From NCBI RefSeq assembly GCF_030732095.1, contig NZ_JAVAMQ010000011.1:1-64000 (forward strand): 64,000 nucleotides of DNA, given 5' to 3'. A program made the translations under genes and the position numbers. This document shows, one piece after another, positions 7,457 to 15,534 of this stretch. Source of the stretch: Paracoccus spongiarum. Its GTDB lineage: Bacteria; Pseudomonadota; Alphaproteobacteria; Rhodobacterales; Rhodobacteraceae. Under the pieces are notes generated by a model. It ran no database searches. It saw only the letters and a program-made list of their open reading frames with translations, and had not been told where the DNA came from. Within the stretch, counting starts at the first letter, position 1. Each line of letters starts with the position of its first letter.

Positions 7457-7849
7457 ATGCCCTACGCCACCGAAACCGACCTCCTCGAGCGCATGGGCGA
7501 GCATGAGATGCGCCAGGTCGCCGACCACACCAGGTCCGGCACGGCCGACACCGAGGTGGTCGAGGCGGCGCTCGAGGATGCCGACAACCTGATCGACGGT
7601 TATGTCGCCGCGAAATACGCCACGCCCCTGCCATCCGTGCCGCCGCTGGTCCGCAGCTGGGCGGTGTCGATCGCGCGCTATGTTCTCCACCGCAACGGCG
7701 CCCCAGACCACGTCGAGCAGGATTACAAGGATGGCCACCTCGACCGGCAGCGCGACAATCGACGGCGCCAATTTCGGCAGCTACAGCGCCGATACCTGGG
7801 TTGTCGTGCAAGAAGACGTGGATCTCGGCACGATCCGAGGCGCCGTTGA
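7457..7849 (+). pseudogene. Mu gp36-like protein (DUF1320), 3' truncated at a deletion junction
   Basis: The first 92 residues (MPYATETDLLERMGEHEMRQ, then DADNLIDGYVAAKYATPLP, then RSWAVSIARYVLHRNGAPD, ending DYKD) are a clear DUF1320/gp36 head-tail protein. After DYKD, at about 7731, the family sequence stops and the frame runs into an Arg-rich tail read out of frame through the next gene. DUF1320 proteins normally go on for about 45 residues with a further helix. The deletion joins this gene to right-end sequence and removes gp37, sheath, tube, tape measure, baseplate and fibres. Confidence 0.8.
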
Positions 7850-8057
7850 TGATGTGAACGGTGCCGCGCCGGTCACGGATGCGGCGATCACCGCATGGGC
7901 GACTTCGCAGATCGCGATGTTCGTGAGCCAATCGGGAAATTCGATCACCGTCGATGTCGCGGCCTTCGGCATCTATGACGCCGCGCTGGATGCGACCGGG
8001 CGCGATGCGGCATGGGCCTGGGCCAACAGCCATATACCGCAGGAGCCGGTACCATGA
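7731..8057 (+). CDS. Hypothetical phage protein just after the deletion junction
   Basis: A 108-residue ORF from ATG 7731, which sits exactly at the gp36 break, so the true start may be lost. The content is small and polar, with regular hydrophobic positions (SATIDGANFGSYSADTWVVV, then ITAWATSQIAMFVSQ, then AAFGIYDAALDATG). No family is recognised. From its location it is probably a right-end gene of the phage, perhaps a fragment of a larger tail or fibre-associated protein. It overlaps the next gene by 4 bases (ATGA). Confidence 0.5.
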   Translation: MATSTGSATIDGANFGSYSADTWVVVQEDVDLGTIRGAVDDVNGAAPVTDAAITAWATSQIAMFVSQSGNSITVDVAAFGIYDAALDATGRDAAWAWANSHIPQEPVP

Positions 8058-8470
8058 TCTTCCCCGTCGTCCTTCACCGCCGCCTCGACGGCGCCAACGC
8101 CCGCAACTGGCCCGGCCTCGTCCTGCTCGACCCCGACGCAAGGCTCCCCGCGGCGGTCCTGGCCCAGGAGGCCTGGGAGGCCATGCACAAGGCAAACCCG
8201 GTCAACCTGCTGCGTACACGGCTGTCGGCCACCGCGCGCCGCGAGATGGAGGTCATGGGGCATGAATGCGAGGTGCAGGCAGCCTGCCTCATCTATGACC
8301 GCGATCCCGCCGAATATCGTGTCGCCGAGGCGGACCGGATGAAGCGCGGCTATGACGGCCTGTTCGCCGCCGTCACCCGCGCCCAGCTGCGGGCGGCCAT
8401 GGAGGCGAGAAGCGACGAGGCGAGGCGGTGGGTCCGCCAGCACCGGGACCGGCTGGAGGAGTGGTCCTGA
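8054..8470 (+). CDS. Hypothetical phage right-end protein
   Basis: A 138-residue protein with a good AGGAG site (8041-8045) 8 bases before ATG 8054. It is mostly helical and Arg/Ala rich. A notable piece is REMEVMGHECEVQAA (residues about 63-77): His-Glu in a helix, as in small metalloproteases, but without the second His of HExxH, so catalysis is not supported. It is the last gene before the terminal repeats. It appears complete. No function is assigned. Confidence 0.6.
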   Translation: MIFPVVLHRRLDGANARNWPGLVLLDPDARLPAAVLAQEAWEAMHKANPVNLLRTRLSATARREMEVMGHECEVQAACLIYDRDPAEYRVAEADRMKRGYDGLFAAVTRAQLRAAMEARSDEARRWVRQHRDRLEEWS

Positions 8471-8533
8471 CGAGGCCGCGACGGCGTCAGGCGGGTGTCA
8501 GGAAATCGCCTCGGAAGGGATCATCTGGCAAAA

Positions 8534-8577
8534 ATTTCCGTCTCAAAGCTAGTGCATTTCCGTCTCAAAGCTAGTGC
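8534..8577. repeat. Two tandem 22-bp repeats, probable transposase-binding sites of the prophage right end
   Basis: Copies at 8534-8555 and 8556-8577 are identical; each begins ATTTCCGTCTC and ends GCTAGTGC. Mu and its relatives carry two or three roughly 22-bp MuA-binding sites at each end, so the spacing and position (between the last phage gene and a broken host gene) fit. Mu ends finish in CA; a CA lies at 8589-8590, directly before EamA-like coding begins. The repeats are seen directly; the role is inferred. Confidence 0.75.
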
Positions 8578-8589
8578 GCCGCTACAACC

Positions 8590-9213
8590 ATGCGCGGCCA
8601 GGGTTTCGGCGTCGCCACCGCGCTGACCAAGACCGAGCCCGTGACACTGGCGCTGGCCGGCGCGCTGATCCTGTCCGAGCCGTTGGGGCCGGGGCGCATC
8701 GGCGCCATCCTCCTGGCGACCTGCGGGGTGCTGCTGGCCTCGGGGGCGCGCTGGTCGGGTGCGTCGCTGCGCGCCGTCGCCACGGGTGTCGGGGCCGGGG
8801 CGCTGTTCGGGCTGTCGGCGGTGGGCTTTCGCGGAGCCGTGCTGGCCCTGCCCGAGGGCGGGCATGCGCTGCGGGCGCTGACCGTGCTGGCGATGGCGCT
8901 GGCGATGCAGTCCGTCGCGATGCTGGCCTGGATGGCGCTGTTCGACCGCGCCGCGCTGCGCGGCATCGCGGGCGCCTGGCGGGCCTCGCTGCTGGCGGGG
9001 GCGCTGGGCGCCTTCGCCTCGCTGTTCTGGTTCATCGGCTTCTCGCTGACATCGGCGGCGAATGTGCGGACGCTTGCCCTGGTCGAGGTGGTGCTGGCGC
9101 AACTCGTGTCGCGCCGCGTCATGCGCGAGGGCATCGCGCCCGCGCGGCTGGCAGGGATGGGGCTGATCGTGCTGGGCGTGGTCTGGCTTCTGGCGCTGAC
9201 CGCGCGGGGCTGA
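8590..9213 (+). pseudogene. EamA/DMT-family transporter, 5' end removed by prophage insertion
   Basis: The 207 residues from an in-frame ATG carry about seven membrane helices and an internal EamA half. They start in the middle of the first EamA repeat (FGVATALTKTEPVTLALAGA, then LSEPL), so roughly the first 80 residues (three helices) are missing. The upstream sequence is the prophage end repeat. Drug/metabolite transporters of this family export or import small metabolites across the inner membrane. The fragment has no ribosome site of its own and is likely non-functional. Confidence 0.75.
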
Positions 9214-9228
9214 TGCGGCGCGGGCGCC

Positions 9229-9876
9229 TCAGGCGGCGGTGCGCACCGCCAGCCACAGCGCGACAAAGGCCAGCAGCACCGACAGCACCCGCCGCATGGC
9301 GCGGCGCCGGCGCTGATCCGACAGAAGCCGCCGCGAGGCGCTGGCCAGGGTGACGATCCCCAGATGGATCGTGGTGGCGATCGCCACGAACAGCAGCGAC
9401 AGCCCGATAGCCTGCGGCACGACCGGCCGGTCCAGCGCCAGAAAGCCCGGAAGGACCGCAATGTAGAAGGCGAAGGCCTTGGGATTCAGCAGGTTGGTGA
9501 TCAGCCCCCGCCCGAAGAACCGGCCGAGGCTGGAGCCCTGGGCCGCATGTTCTGACGCCTCGTCGGCATCGCGCCAGCCCTCCCATGCCAGCCACAGAAG
9601 GTAAAGCACCCCGCCCCATCGCAGCGTCTGATAGGCCAGCGGCGAGGCCGAGACCGCGGCCCCCACCCCCAGCGCCGCGGTCAGGCCGACGACCAGCAGC
9701 CCGGTGGCCACGCCGGCCACCGCCGCATAGCCGGCCCCGCGCCCGTCGCTGAGCGCGAGGATCGCCAGATAGGCCATGTTCGGGCCGGGCGTGATCTCCA
9801 TCAGCACCGAGGCCAGCACGAAACTGCCCAGCAGCGAGGGCTGCAGGTCGCCGAAGATCGTCGCGATCAGGTCCAC
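9229..9876 (-). CDS. LysE/RhtB-family amino-acid exporter
   Basis: A 215-residue inner-membrane protein with about six helices. The N-terminal ITPGPNMAYLAILALSDGR carries the TPGPN signature of LysE/RhtB exporters, and NLLNPKAFAFYIAVLPGF holds the conserved NPK motif. It exports amino acids or derivatives; the substrate cannot be told. GTG start at 9876 overlaps the hemF stop by 10 bases, so it is probably expressed from the hemF transcript. Confidence 0.85.
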   Translation of the reverse strand: MDLIATIFGDLQPSLLGSFVLASVLMEITPGPNMAYLAILALSDGRGAGYAAVAGVATGLLVVGLTAALGVGAAVSASPLAYQTLRWGGVLYLLWLAWEGWRDADEASEHAAQGSSLGRFFGRGLITNLLNPKAFAFYIAVLPGFLALDRPVVPQAIGLSLLFVAIATTIHLGIVTLASASRRLLSDQRRRRAMRRVLSVLLAFVALWLAVRTAA

Positions 9877-10721
9877 TTGGCCAGCGGCGGCAGGCTCATC
9901 AGCACGGCATCGGCGTTGTGGCCGGTCTCGAGCCCGAATTTCGTGCCGCGATCATAGACGAGGTTGTATTCGGCATAGAGCCCGCGATGGATCAGTTGCA
10001 CCTCGCGGTCGCCCTCGGTGAAGGGGTCGGCCATGTGCGCCTCGGCCAGCGGCAGAAAGGCCGGCAGGAAGGCCGCGCCGACAGCGCAGGTGAAGTCGAA
10101 ATCGGCCTGCCAGTCGCCGCTGTTCAGGTCGTCATAGAAGATGCCGCCCACGCCTCGCGCGCGGCCGCGATGCGGGATGAAGAAATATTCGTCGGCCCAG
10201 GCCTTGAAGCGGTCGTAATAGTCGGTCCCGTGCGGCGCACAGGCGGCACGGAGCGTGTCGTGGAAATGCGCGGTGTCGCGGTCATATTCGATGCAGGGGT
10301 TGAGGTCGGTGCCGCCGCCGAACCACCAGGCGCCCGGCGTCCAGAACATCCGCGTGTTCATGTGCACCGCGGGCGCATGCGGGTTCTGCATATGCGCCAC
10401 GAGGCTGATTCCCGAGGCCCAGAAGCGCGGATCCTCGGCCATGCCGGGCACGCCGCGCGCGGCCATCGCGGCCTGCGCGCGGGGGGCCAGCGTGCCATGC
10501 ACCTCGGACCAGTTGACGCCGACCTTCTCGAAGACCCGGCCACCGCGCATGACCGACATGATGCCGCCGCCGCCATCCCCGGCACGCTCGGTCGGCGTGA
10601 CCTGAAAGCGGCCGGGCGCGGCCTCGCCGGGGCCGCGATCCTCAAGCGCCTCGAAGGCGTCGGTGATGCGGTCGCGAAGGTCGCGGAACCATGCGGCGGC
10701 GCGGCGGCGTTGATCGTCCAT
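9867..10721 (-). CDS. hemF: Oxygen-dependent coproporphyrinogen III oxidase
   Basis: A 284-residue cytoplasmic enzyme converting coproporphyrinogen III to protoporphyrinogen IX with O2 in haem synthesis. HemF signatures are present: SGISLVAHMQNPHAP, VHMNTRMFWTPGAWWFGGGTDL, and YNLVYDRGTKFGLETG near the C-terminus. Start ATG 10721 has GAGGG 4 bases upstream. The reading frame continues open to 11363, but that extension runs across other genes. First gene of a two-gene unit with lysE. Confidence 0.95.
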   Translation of the reverse strand: MDDQRRRAAAWFRDLRDRITDAFEALEDRGPGEAAPGRFQVTPTERAGDGGGGIMSVMRGGRVFEKVGVNWSEVHGTLAPRAQAAMAARGVPGMAEDPRFWASGISLVAHMQNPHAPAVHMNTRMFWTPGAWWFGGGTDLNPCIEYDRDTAHFHDTLRAACAPHGTDYYDRFKAWADEYFFIPHRGRARGVGGIFYDDLNSGDWQADFDFTCAVGAAFLPAFLPLAEAHMADPFTEGDREVQLIHRGLYAEYNLVYDRGTKFGLETGHNADAVLMSLPPLAKWT

Positions 10722-10796
10722 CAGGCCCTCAATCGTGAATTGCCAAGCTCCTGCCCCGGCAGATAGCATCCCTCGACCGCTGTAAAGAGCCTGACC

Positions 10797-11213
10797 ATGC
10801 GCCGCAACACCGCCTTCGCCCTTGTCGCCCTGCCGCTGCTGATCGCCGGTTGCGGAACGCCGCAGGAACGCTGCATCAGCCGCAACACCGCGGAATACCG
10901 CACCGTCAGCCGCTTGCTGGCAGAGGTCGAGGGGAACCTGGCGCGCGGCTATGCCTGGGAGGAACGACAGGTGGTGCGCGACCGGCTGACCCAGTGCCGC
11001 GATCTCTATCGCGACCGCAAGGGCAACACCCAGGTCACCACGCGGCCCTGCTGGCGCGATTATGTCGATGTGGAACGGTATCGCGTGCCGATCGATCCGG
11101 CCGCCGAGACCCGCAAGCGCGACAACCTGATCGCGCGCCGCGCCGCGCTGGCGGGCCGCGCCTCGGCCTCGGTCGCGGCCTGCCGCGAAGCCTTCCCCGA
11201 GCGGCAGGGCTGA
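10797..11213 (+). CDS. Putative lipoprotein
   Basis: A 138-residue protein with a lipoprotein signal: basic start, hydrophobic stretch and lipobox LIAGC with the modified Cys at 19. The mature part is Arg-rich, with four Cys in the sequence after the lipobox (RCI, QCR, PCW, ACR) that could form disulfides in the periplasm. It is divergent from hemF. Family unknown to me; similar small lipoproteins are common in Rhodobacteraceae. Confidence 0.8.
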   Translation: MRRNTAFALVALPLLIAGCGTPQERCISRNTAEYRTVSRLLAEVEGNLARGYAWEERQVVRDRLTQCRDLYRDRKGNTQVTTRPCWRDYVDVERYRVPIDPAAETRKRDNLIARRAALAGRASASVAACREAFPERQG

Positions 11214-11220
11214 GCCGCGC

Positions 11221-12024
11221 CTACAGCACCTGCGCGGTGACCGGGTCGGCAAGGCAGCGCCCGCCATCGACGGTGAGGATCTGCCCGGTGACGAAGCGGG
11301 CGGCATCGCTGACGAGGTAATGCACGGTCTCGGCCAGCTCGTCCGCCGCGGCGATGCGGCCAAGCGGCGTGCCCGCGATGATCTGGTCGCGCAGGTCGGG
11401 CGTGGCCTTCAGCGCCAGTTTCAGCTCGTGCGACATGACGCTGCTGAAGCTGACGCCGTTCACGCGGATCTTGTGAGGCGCCAGCGCCAGCGCCAAGCCG
11501 CGCGTGGCCTGTTCCTGCGCGGCGCAGGCGATGGAATAGCCCAGCATCGCCGGCACCGGCCGGATCGCCGCCAGGGTCGAGATGTTGACGATGGCGCCGG
11601 CCTGCGTCAGGTCACGCTGATCCTCGGCCTGCCGGATCATCCGCTTGGCGACCATCTGCGACAGCCGCAGCCCGCAGATCATGTTCTGGCGCAGCATCTC
11701 CTCGAGCACGGCGGGATCGGTGTCCAGCGGGTCGGAGCCCTGCACGAAGCGATGCGCGTTCACCAGGATATCCACGCGCTCGAAGCTGTCCAGCGTGGCC
11801 GACAGCAGGTTCGCCATGACCAGCTTTTCCGACATGTTGCCGGCGAAGGTCAGCACATGTGCGTCATCGTCGTAATCGGCCACGACCGTCTCCAGCGCGG
11901 CCTCGTCGCGGTCGGCGAAGACGACATTGGCGCCGCGCTCGACCAGGTGATGGGCGACGGCCAGCCCGATGCCGCGGCCGGCGCCGGTGACGATGGCGGT
12001 CCTGCCCTGGATCGACATGCTCAT
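11221..12024 (-). CDS. SDR-family protein lacking the catalytic lysine
   Basis: A 267-residue short-chain dehydrogenase/reductase fold: nucleotide motif TGAGRGIG near the N-terminus, Ser in VNISTLAA, and the C-terminal signature RFVTGQILTVDGG. The active site is abnormal: YxxxK reads YSIAC, so the Lys is Cys, and the usual NNAG reads NAHR. It may bind a nucleotide without normal reductase activity or have a changed chemistry. The start overlaps the rsmC-like stop by 4 bases (ATGA), so the two are co-translated. Substrate unknown. Confidence 0.85.
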   Translation of the reverse strand: MSMSIQGRTAIVTGAGRGIGLAVAHHLVERGANVVFADRDEAALETVVADYDDDAHVLTFAGNMSEKLVMANLLSATLDSFERVDILVNAHRFVQGSDPLDTDPAVLEEMLRQNMICGLRLSQMVAKRMIRQAEDQRDLTQAGAIVNISTLAAIRPVPAMLGYSIACAAQEQATRGLALALAPHKIRVNGVSFSSVMSHELKLALKATPDLRDQIIAGTPLGRIAAADELAETVHYLVSDAARFVTGQILTVDGGRCLADPVTAQVL

Positions 12025-13028
12025 CTGCGGCCCCCCTTGCGACCTGCGGCACGGCCTGCGCCGGTGGCCTCGATGATCTTGTAGCGGCCGTCGCCGCCCA
12101 GTTGCGTCACCTGCGCGAAATGCGCCGCCAGCGCCGCCTCGTAGGGCAGATGACGGTTCGCCACCATCCACAACCTGCCGGCCCCGGTCAGCAGCCGCGC
12201 GGCGGTCGCGATGAAGGCCGCCCCCAGGGCGGGATCGGCGCTGCGCCCCTCGTGGAAGGGCGGGTTCATGACCACGCCATTGACCGGCGCGGGCAGCGTG
12301 ACATCGCGCGCATCGGCCCACAGGAACTGCGCCCTCGGGTCGGCGATGTTGTCGCGCGCCGAGTCCAGGGCCGCGTGATCGGCCTCGACCAGGTACAGCG
12401 TCTCGACCCCGGGACGGGCCAGCACCTGCGCGGCCAGCCAGCCCCAGCCGGCGCCGAGATCGACCATGCGCGTCGGCAGCCGGTCCGGCAGATGCAGCGC
12501 CAGCAGCGCCGAGCCGGGATCGACGCCATCGGCCGAGAACACCCCGGGCCGGGTCACGAAGCCCGGCACGGCCTCGATGGGCCGCGCGGCCCAGCCCTCG
12601 GGCAGCCAGTCGGCGGCGGGAAGCGTGAGGCGGAAGATCTTGCCATGCGCCTTGCTGTGGACCTCGTCCACGGCCGCGAGGCCGCGCAGTTCCTTCAGCA
12701 GGGAATCGACGCCGTCGGTCTTCTGCCCGTCGATCCACAGGGCCGACCCCGGGCGCAGCCGCGCCGCGGCATCGGCGATGCGGGCCCGCGCCTCGGCCTT
12801 GGCGCGGGGCAGCATCACCAGCGCGCCGTCGAATGCGCCCTCGACGCGGGGCGCGACGCGATATCCCTGCACCCCAAGGGCGCGGTGGTCGGGGAAACTG
12901 CCCTGCTGGATCTCGGTCCGGTCGGGGTCGAGGGCGGACAGGTCATCGCCGGCACGCGCGCCGATGACCAGCAATCGACCTTCCGGAGGACCGTCCGGAA
13001 AGGCCAGGGCAAGGCGGGATGCGGTCAC
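12021..13028 (-). CDS. rsmC: RsmC-like 16S rRNA (guanine-N2) methyltransferase
   Basis: A 335-residue two-domain protein. The C-terminal half has SAM motif I (MVDLGAGWGWLAAQVL) and motif IV NPPFHEG, as in RsmC/RlmG enzymes that make m2G on ribosomal RNA; the N-terminal half is the degenerate methyltransferase-like domain of the family. A basic C-terminal tail (GRAAGRKGGRR) could bind RNA. RsmC (m2G1207) is the best guess, but rRNA position specificity cannot be read from sequence. It starts 3 bases after the clpS stop. Confidence 0.8.
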   Translation of the reverse strand: MTASRLALAFPDGPPEGRLLVIGARAGDDLSALDPDRTEIQQGSFPDHRALGVQGYRVAPRVEGAFDGALVMLPRAKAEARARIADAAARLRPGSALWIDGQKTDGVDSLLKELRGLAAVDEVHSKAHGKIFRLTLPAADWLPEGWAARPIEAVPGFVTRPGVFSADGVDPGSALLALHLPDRLPTRMVDLGAGWGWLAAQVLARPGVETLYLVEADHAALDSARDNIADPRAQFLWADARDVTLPAPVNGVVMNPPFHEGRSADPALGAAFIATAARLLTGAGRLWMVANRHLPYEAALAAHFAQVTQLGGDGRYKIIEATGAGRAAGRKGGRR

Positions 13029-13031
13029 CGG

Positions 13032-13361
13032 CTACTCTTTTTCCATGGTGCATTGCAGCGGGTGCTGCTGGCGGCGCGCGAGTTCCATGACCTGCGCGAC
13101 CTTGGTTTCGGCGACCTCGTGCGAGAACACCCCGACGACCGCCACGCCGCGCCGATGCACGGTCAGCATGATCTCGATGGCCTGGGCGTGGGACATGTTG
13201 AACAGCCGCTCCAGCACATGCACCACGAATTCCATCGGCGTGAAATCGTCGTTCAGCATCAGCACCTTGTACATCGGCGGCCGCTGCGTGCGGGCGCGCG
13301 GCTTGACGGCGAGATCGGTCTTCTCGTCGGGCTTGTCGCTGTCGGTCATCCACTGCGTCAT
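13032..13361 (-). CDS. clpS: ClpS, ATP-dependent Clp protease adaptor
   Basis: A 109-residue adaptor that hands N-end-rule substrates to ClpAP. Family motifs are clear: [20 protein letters not shown], then [19 protein letters not shown]. An unstructured N-terminus of about 28 residues precedes the fold. Start may be ATG 13361 or ATG 13349; neither has an excellent ribosome site. clpA is not next to it. First gene of a clpS-rsmC-SDR run. Confidence 0.93.
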   Translation of the reverse strand: MTQWMTDSDKPDEKTDLAVKPRARTQRPPMYKVLMLNDDFTPMEFVVHVLERLFNMSHAQAIEIMLTVHRRGVAVVGVFSHEVAETKVAQVMELARRQQHPLQCTMEKE

Positions 13362-13638
13362 CGGGTAAAGCCTGGCCTTCGCTGGTCGCCAAACACAAGA
13401 GGGGGCCGCGGAGTCCGCAGCCTGTATCGGCAGAAATATAGTCGAAACTGATGAGGATGAAAGCCCCGGCCGTCGCGGCGCCGCTCGGCACCCCGCCGGT
13501 GGGCGCCGGCCGCGGGCGAGAGGGTGAAATAAGTCAAATGCCCGGTTACATGGGAAAACATCCCGTGCTATTATCGATCCATTAACGACGGGTGTGCGAG
13601 AAAAAGACGCGCCCGCACGAGGCAGAGAGACCGCGACA

Positions 13639-15351
13639 GTGACCAGATTCCTTCTTTCGGCCCGGCTTTGGGCTGCCCTCATGCTGGCCGGCATGGCCCC
13701 CGCCAGCCTGTCCGCCGCGCCCTTCGCAGCTTTCGTGATGGATGCGCGCACCGGCCAGCCGATCTACACCCAGAATGCCGACACCAGGCTGCACCCGGCG
13801 TCGCTGACGAAGATGATGACGCTGTACATGGCGTTCACGGCGATCGAGCGCGGACAGGTGCGGCTGGATTCCAGGTTCACGGTGTCCAGCAATGCGGCGG
13901 CGGAGCCGCCATCCAAGCTGGGCCTGCGCGCCGGCCAGCAGATCGAACTGCGCTACCTGCTGCGCGCGGCGGCCATCAAGTCGGCCAATGACGCGGCGAC
14001 CACGATCGGCGAGGGGCTGGCCGGGTCCGAGGCTGCGTTCGGCCAGCAGATGACCGCGATGGCCCGCGCCCTGGGCATGCGCAACACCCAGTTCCGCAAC
14101 GCCCATGGCCTGACACAGGAGGGGCATTATTCCACCGCCCAGGACATGAGCATCCTGGGGCGGCGGCTGTTCTATGATTTCCCCCAATATTACAACCTGT
14201 TCTCCCGGCGTTCCGCGGATGCGGGGATCGCGCAGGTATCGTCGACCAACAAGCGGTTCCTCGATGGCTATGCGGGCGCGGACGGCATCAAGACCGGCTA
14301 TACGCGGGCGGCGGGCTTCAACCTCACGGCGTCGGCGCAGCGCGGCAACAAGCGCCTGATCGCCACGGTCTTCGGCGGCACCTCGACGGCGCAGCGCAAC
14401 CAGGTGATGGGGCAACTGCTGGATGCGGGCTTCTCCCGCGTGCCCAACCGCGTCCGCGAACAGCGCCCGGCACCGCCGCAGATGCTGGCCCAGAAGGTCG
14501 TGCGCCGCGCACAAGTGGCGCCGAAGCCGGTCGCCACGCAGCCGCAGCGGCTGGTGCTGCAATCCTCGGAAGCGCCGGCCCGCGTCACACGCCCGGCCGC
14601 CGCGGCCTCGACGGCGGCGGTCGCGACCCGTGACGCGCTGGCCGACGCCATGCGGCAGGCACAGACCGCGCCGCTGTCCGGCAGTGCGCTGCGGCTTGCC
14701 AGCAGCGCGCGGCCGCGGCTGCGCCCCGGCGCAGCTCCTGCCGCCGTCGAGGCGGCGGTCCAGCAGGCGGTCGCGGCGGCACCGGCAACCCAGCCGGCAC
14801 CGGCCACGGCCCGCAGCGCCAGCCTTGCGGCGCCGGTCCTCGCGGCCTCGTCGCGCCCTGCCCCCGCCCCGCGGTCGCGGGCGGCCCCGGGCCGAGGCAG
14901 CACCGCGGCGATCGCCGCGACGGCCGACGGTCAGGCCGACGCCATCGCGCAGGCCGTGGCCGAGGCAGGCGCGGCACCGCAGGACGGGGACTCGCTGTCG
15001 CTTCTGGCCTCGCCGGCACCCAAGCGGCGGTCTGAAACGGTCATCCTCGCAGCCATGGGCGAGGGCGACATCTCGAACCCGGCGGCGCTGGAGGTGGTGT
15101 CGCGCGGCCCGGACAGCGGGCGGAAATGGGGGGTCGTGCTGGGCCGCTATCGCTCGCAGGCCGAGGCGGAAACGCTGTTGCTGCGCGTGGCCCTGCAGGA
15201 TGGCGCGGTGCTGGAAGGCGCTGGACGTTCGGTCGCCGATACCCGCCGCGGCTTCGAGGCACGCTTCGTCAACCTGTCGAAGGCCGACGCCAATCTGACC
15301 TGCGAGCGCATGATGGCGCGGTCGCAGACCTGCCAGGTGACCGGCCCCTGA
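13639..15351 (+). CDS. dacF: DacF-type D-alanyl-D-alanine carboxypeptidase with SPOR domain
   Basis: A 570-residue periplasmic penicillin-binding protein that trims the terminal D-Ala of peptidoglycan stem peptides. It has a signal peptide of about 27 residues and class C low-mass PBP motifs: SxxK at 55-58 (SLTK), SxN at 115-117 (SAN) and KTG at 218-220. Residues about 275-490 are a low-complexity Ala/Pro/Arg/Val linker. The last 75 residues ([18 protein letters not shown], then [12 protein letters not shown]) are a SPOR domain that would send the enzyme to denuded glycan at the division site. GTG start at 13639. Confidence 0.9.
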   Translation: MTRFLLSARLWAALMLAGMAPASLSAAPFAAFVMDARTGQPIYTQNADTRLHPASLTKMMTLYMAFTAIERGQVRLDSRFTVSSNAAAEPPSKLGLRAGQQIELRYLLRAAAIKSANDAATTIGEGLAGSEAAFGQQMTAMARALGMRNTQFRNAHGLTQEGHYSTAQDMSILGRRLFYDFPQYYNLFSRRSADAGIAQVSSTNKRFLDGYAGADGIKTGYTRAAGFNLTASAQRGNKRLIATVFGGTSTAQRNQVMGQLLDAGFSRVPNRVREQRPAPPQMLAQKVVRRAQVAPKPVATQPQRLVLQSSEAPARVTRPAAAASTAAVATRDALADAMRQAQTAPLSGSALRLASSARPRLRPGAAPAAVEAAVQQAVAAAPATQPAPATARSASLAAPVLAASSRPAPAPRSRAAPGRGSTAAIAATADGQADAIAQAVAEAGAAPQDGDSLSLLASPAPKRRSETVILAAMGEGDISNPAALEVVSRGPDSGRKWGVVLGRYRSQAEAETLLLRVALQDGAVLEGAGRSVADTRRGFEARFVNLSKADANLTCERMMARSQTCQVTGP

Positions 15352-15379
15352 TCGAGACCTTGCATCCGGCTGATCTGAC

Positions 15380-15410
15380 GGGGCGGCGCAGCAACTGCGT
15401 CGCCCCTTTT
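15380..15410 (+). terminator. Terminator after the carboxypeptidase gene
   Basis: A 12-base stem (GGGGCGGCGCAG / CTGCGTCGCCCC, one mismatch) with a 3-base loop, followed by four T and CC. It starts 29 bases after the stop codon. Confidence 0.8.
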
Positions 15411-15534
15411 CCGTCGCGGCGGCGCCCTGTTCCGCGCCGCCCGGTCGCGCTGCGGCATTGCGTCGTGGACTCATCGCGGGCATGGATGGGACACGCGGCG
15501 GCCACAAGCACCGCGGCAAGCCACGGACCCGCCG

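Larger units (their letters stand above)
59..8590 (+). mobile_element. Degraded Mu-like transposable prophage, right-hand part
   Basis: Genes between these points follow Mu order: GemA, Mor, lysis genes, gp27, gp28, I/Z, capsid, gp35, gp36, then right-end genes. All are on the plus strand and closely packed. Portal, MuF head protein, most of gpG, tail sheath, tube, tape measure, baseplate and fibres are missing. Repressor, transposase A and B lie outside the window or are lost. The right boundary is set by two 22-bp tandem repeats followed by a 5'-truncated host EamA gene. The left boundary is an inference: gemA-like coding stops matching at about base 58. With these losses the element cannot make virions by itself. 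Boundaries are good to within about 15 bp on the right and are uncertain on the left. Confidence 0.85.

Noticed and set aside
8534..8577. CRISPR-like direct repeats
   Set aside because: Only two copies, directly adjacent with no spacer, at a prophage end; no cas genes.
13541..13570. Imperfect palindrome (ATGGGAAAACATCCCGT) upstream of dacF as an operator
   Set aside because: Short arms with mismatches and no known match; not enough to call.
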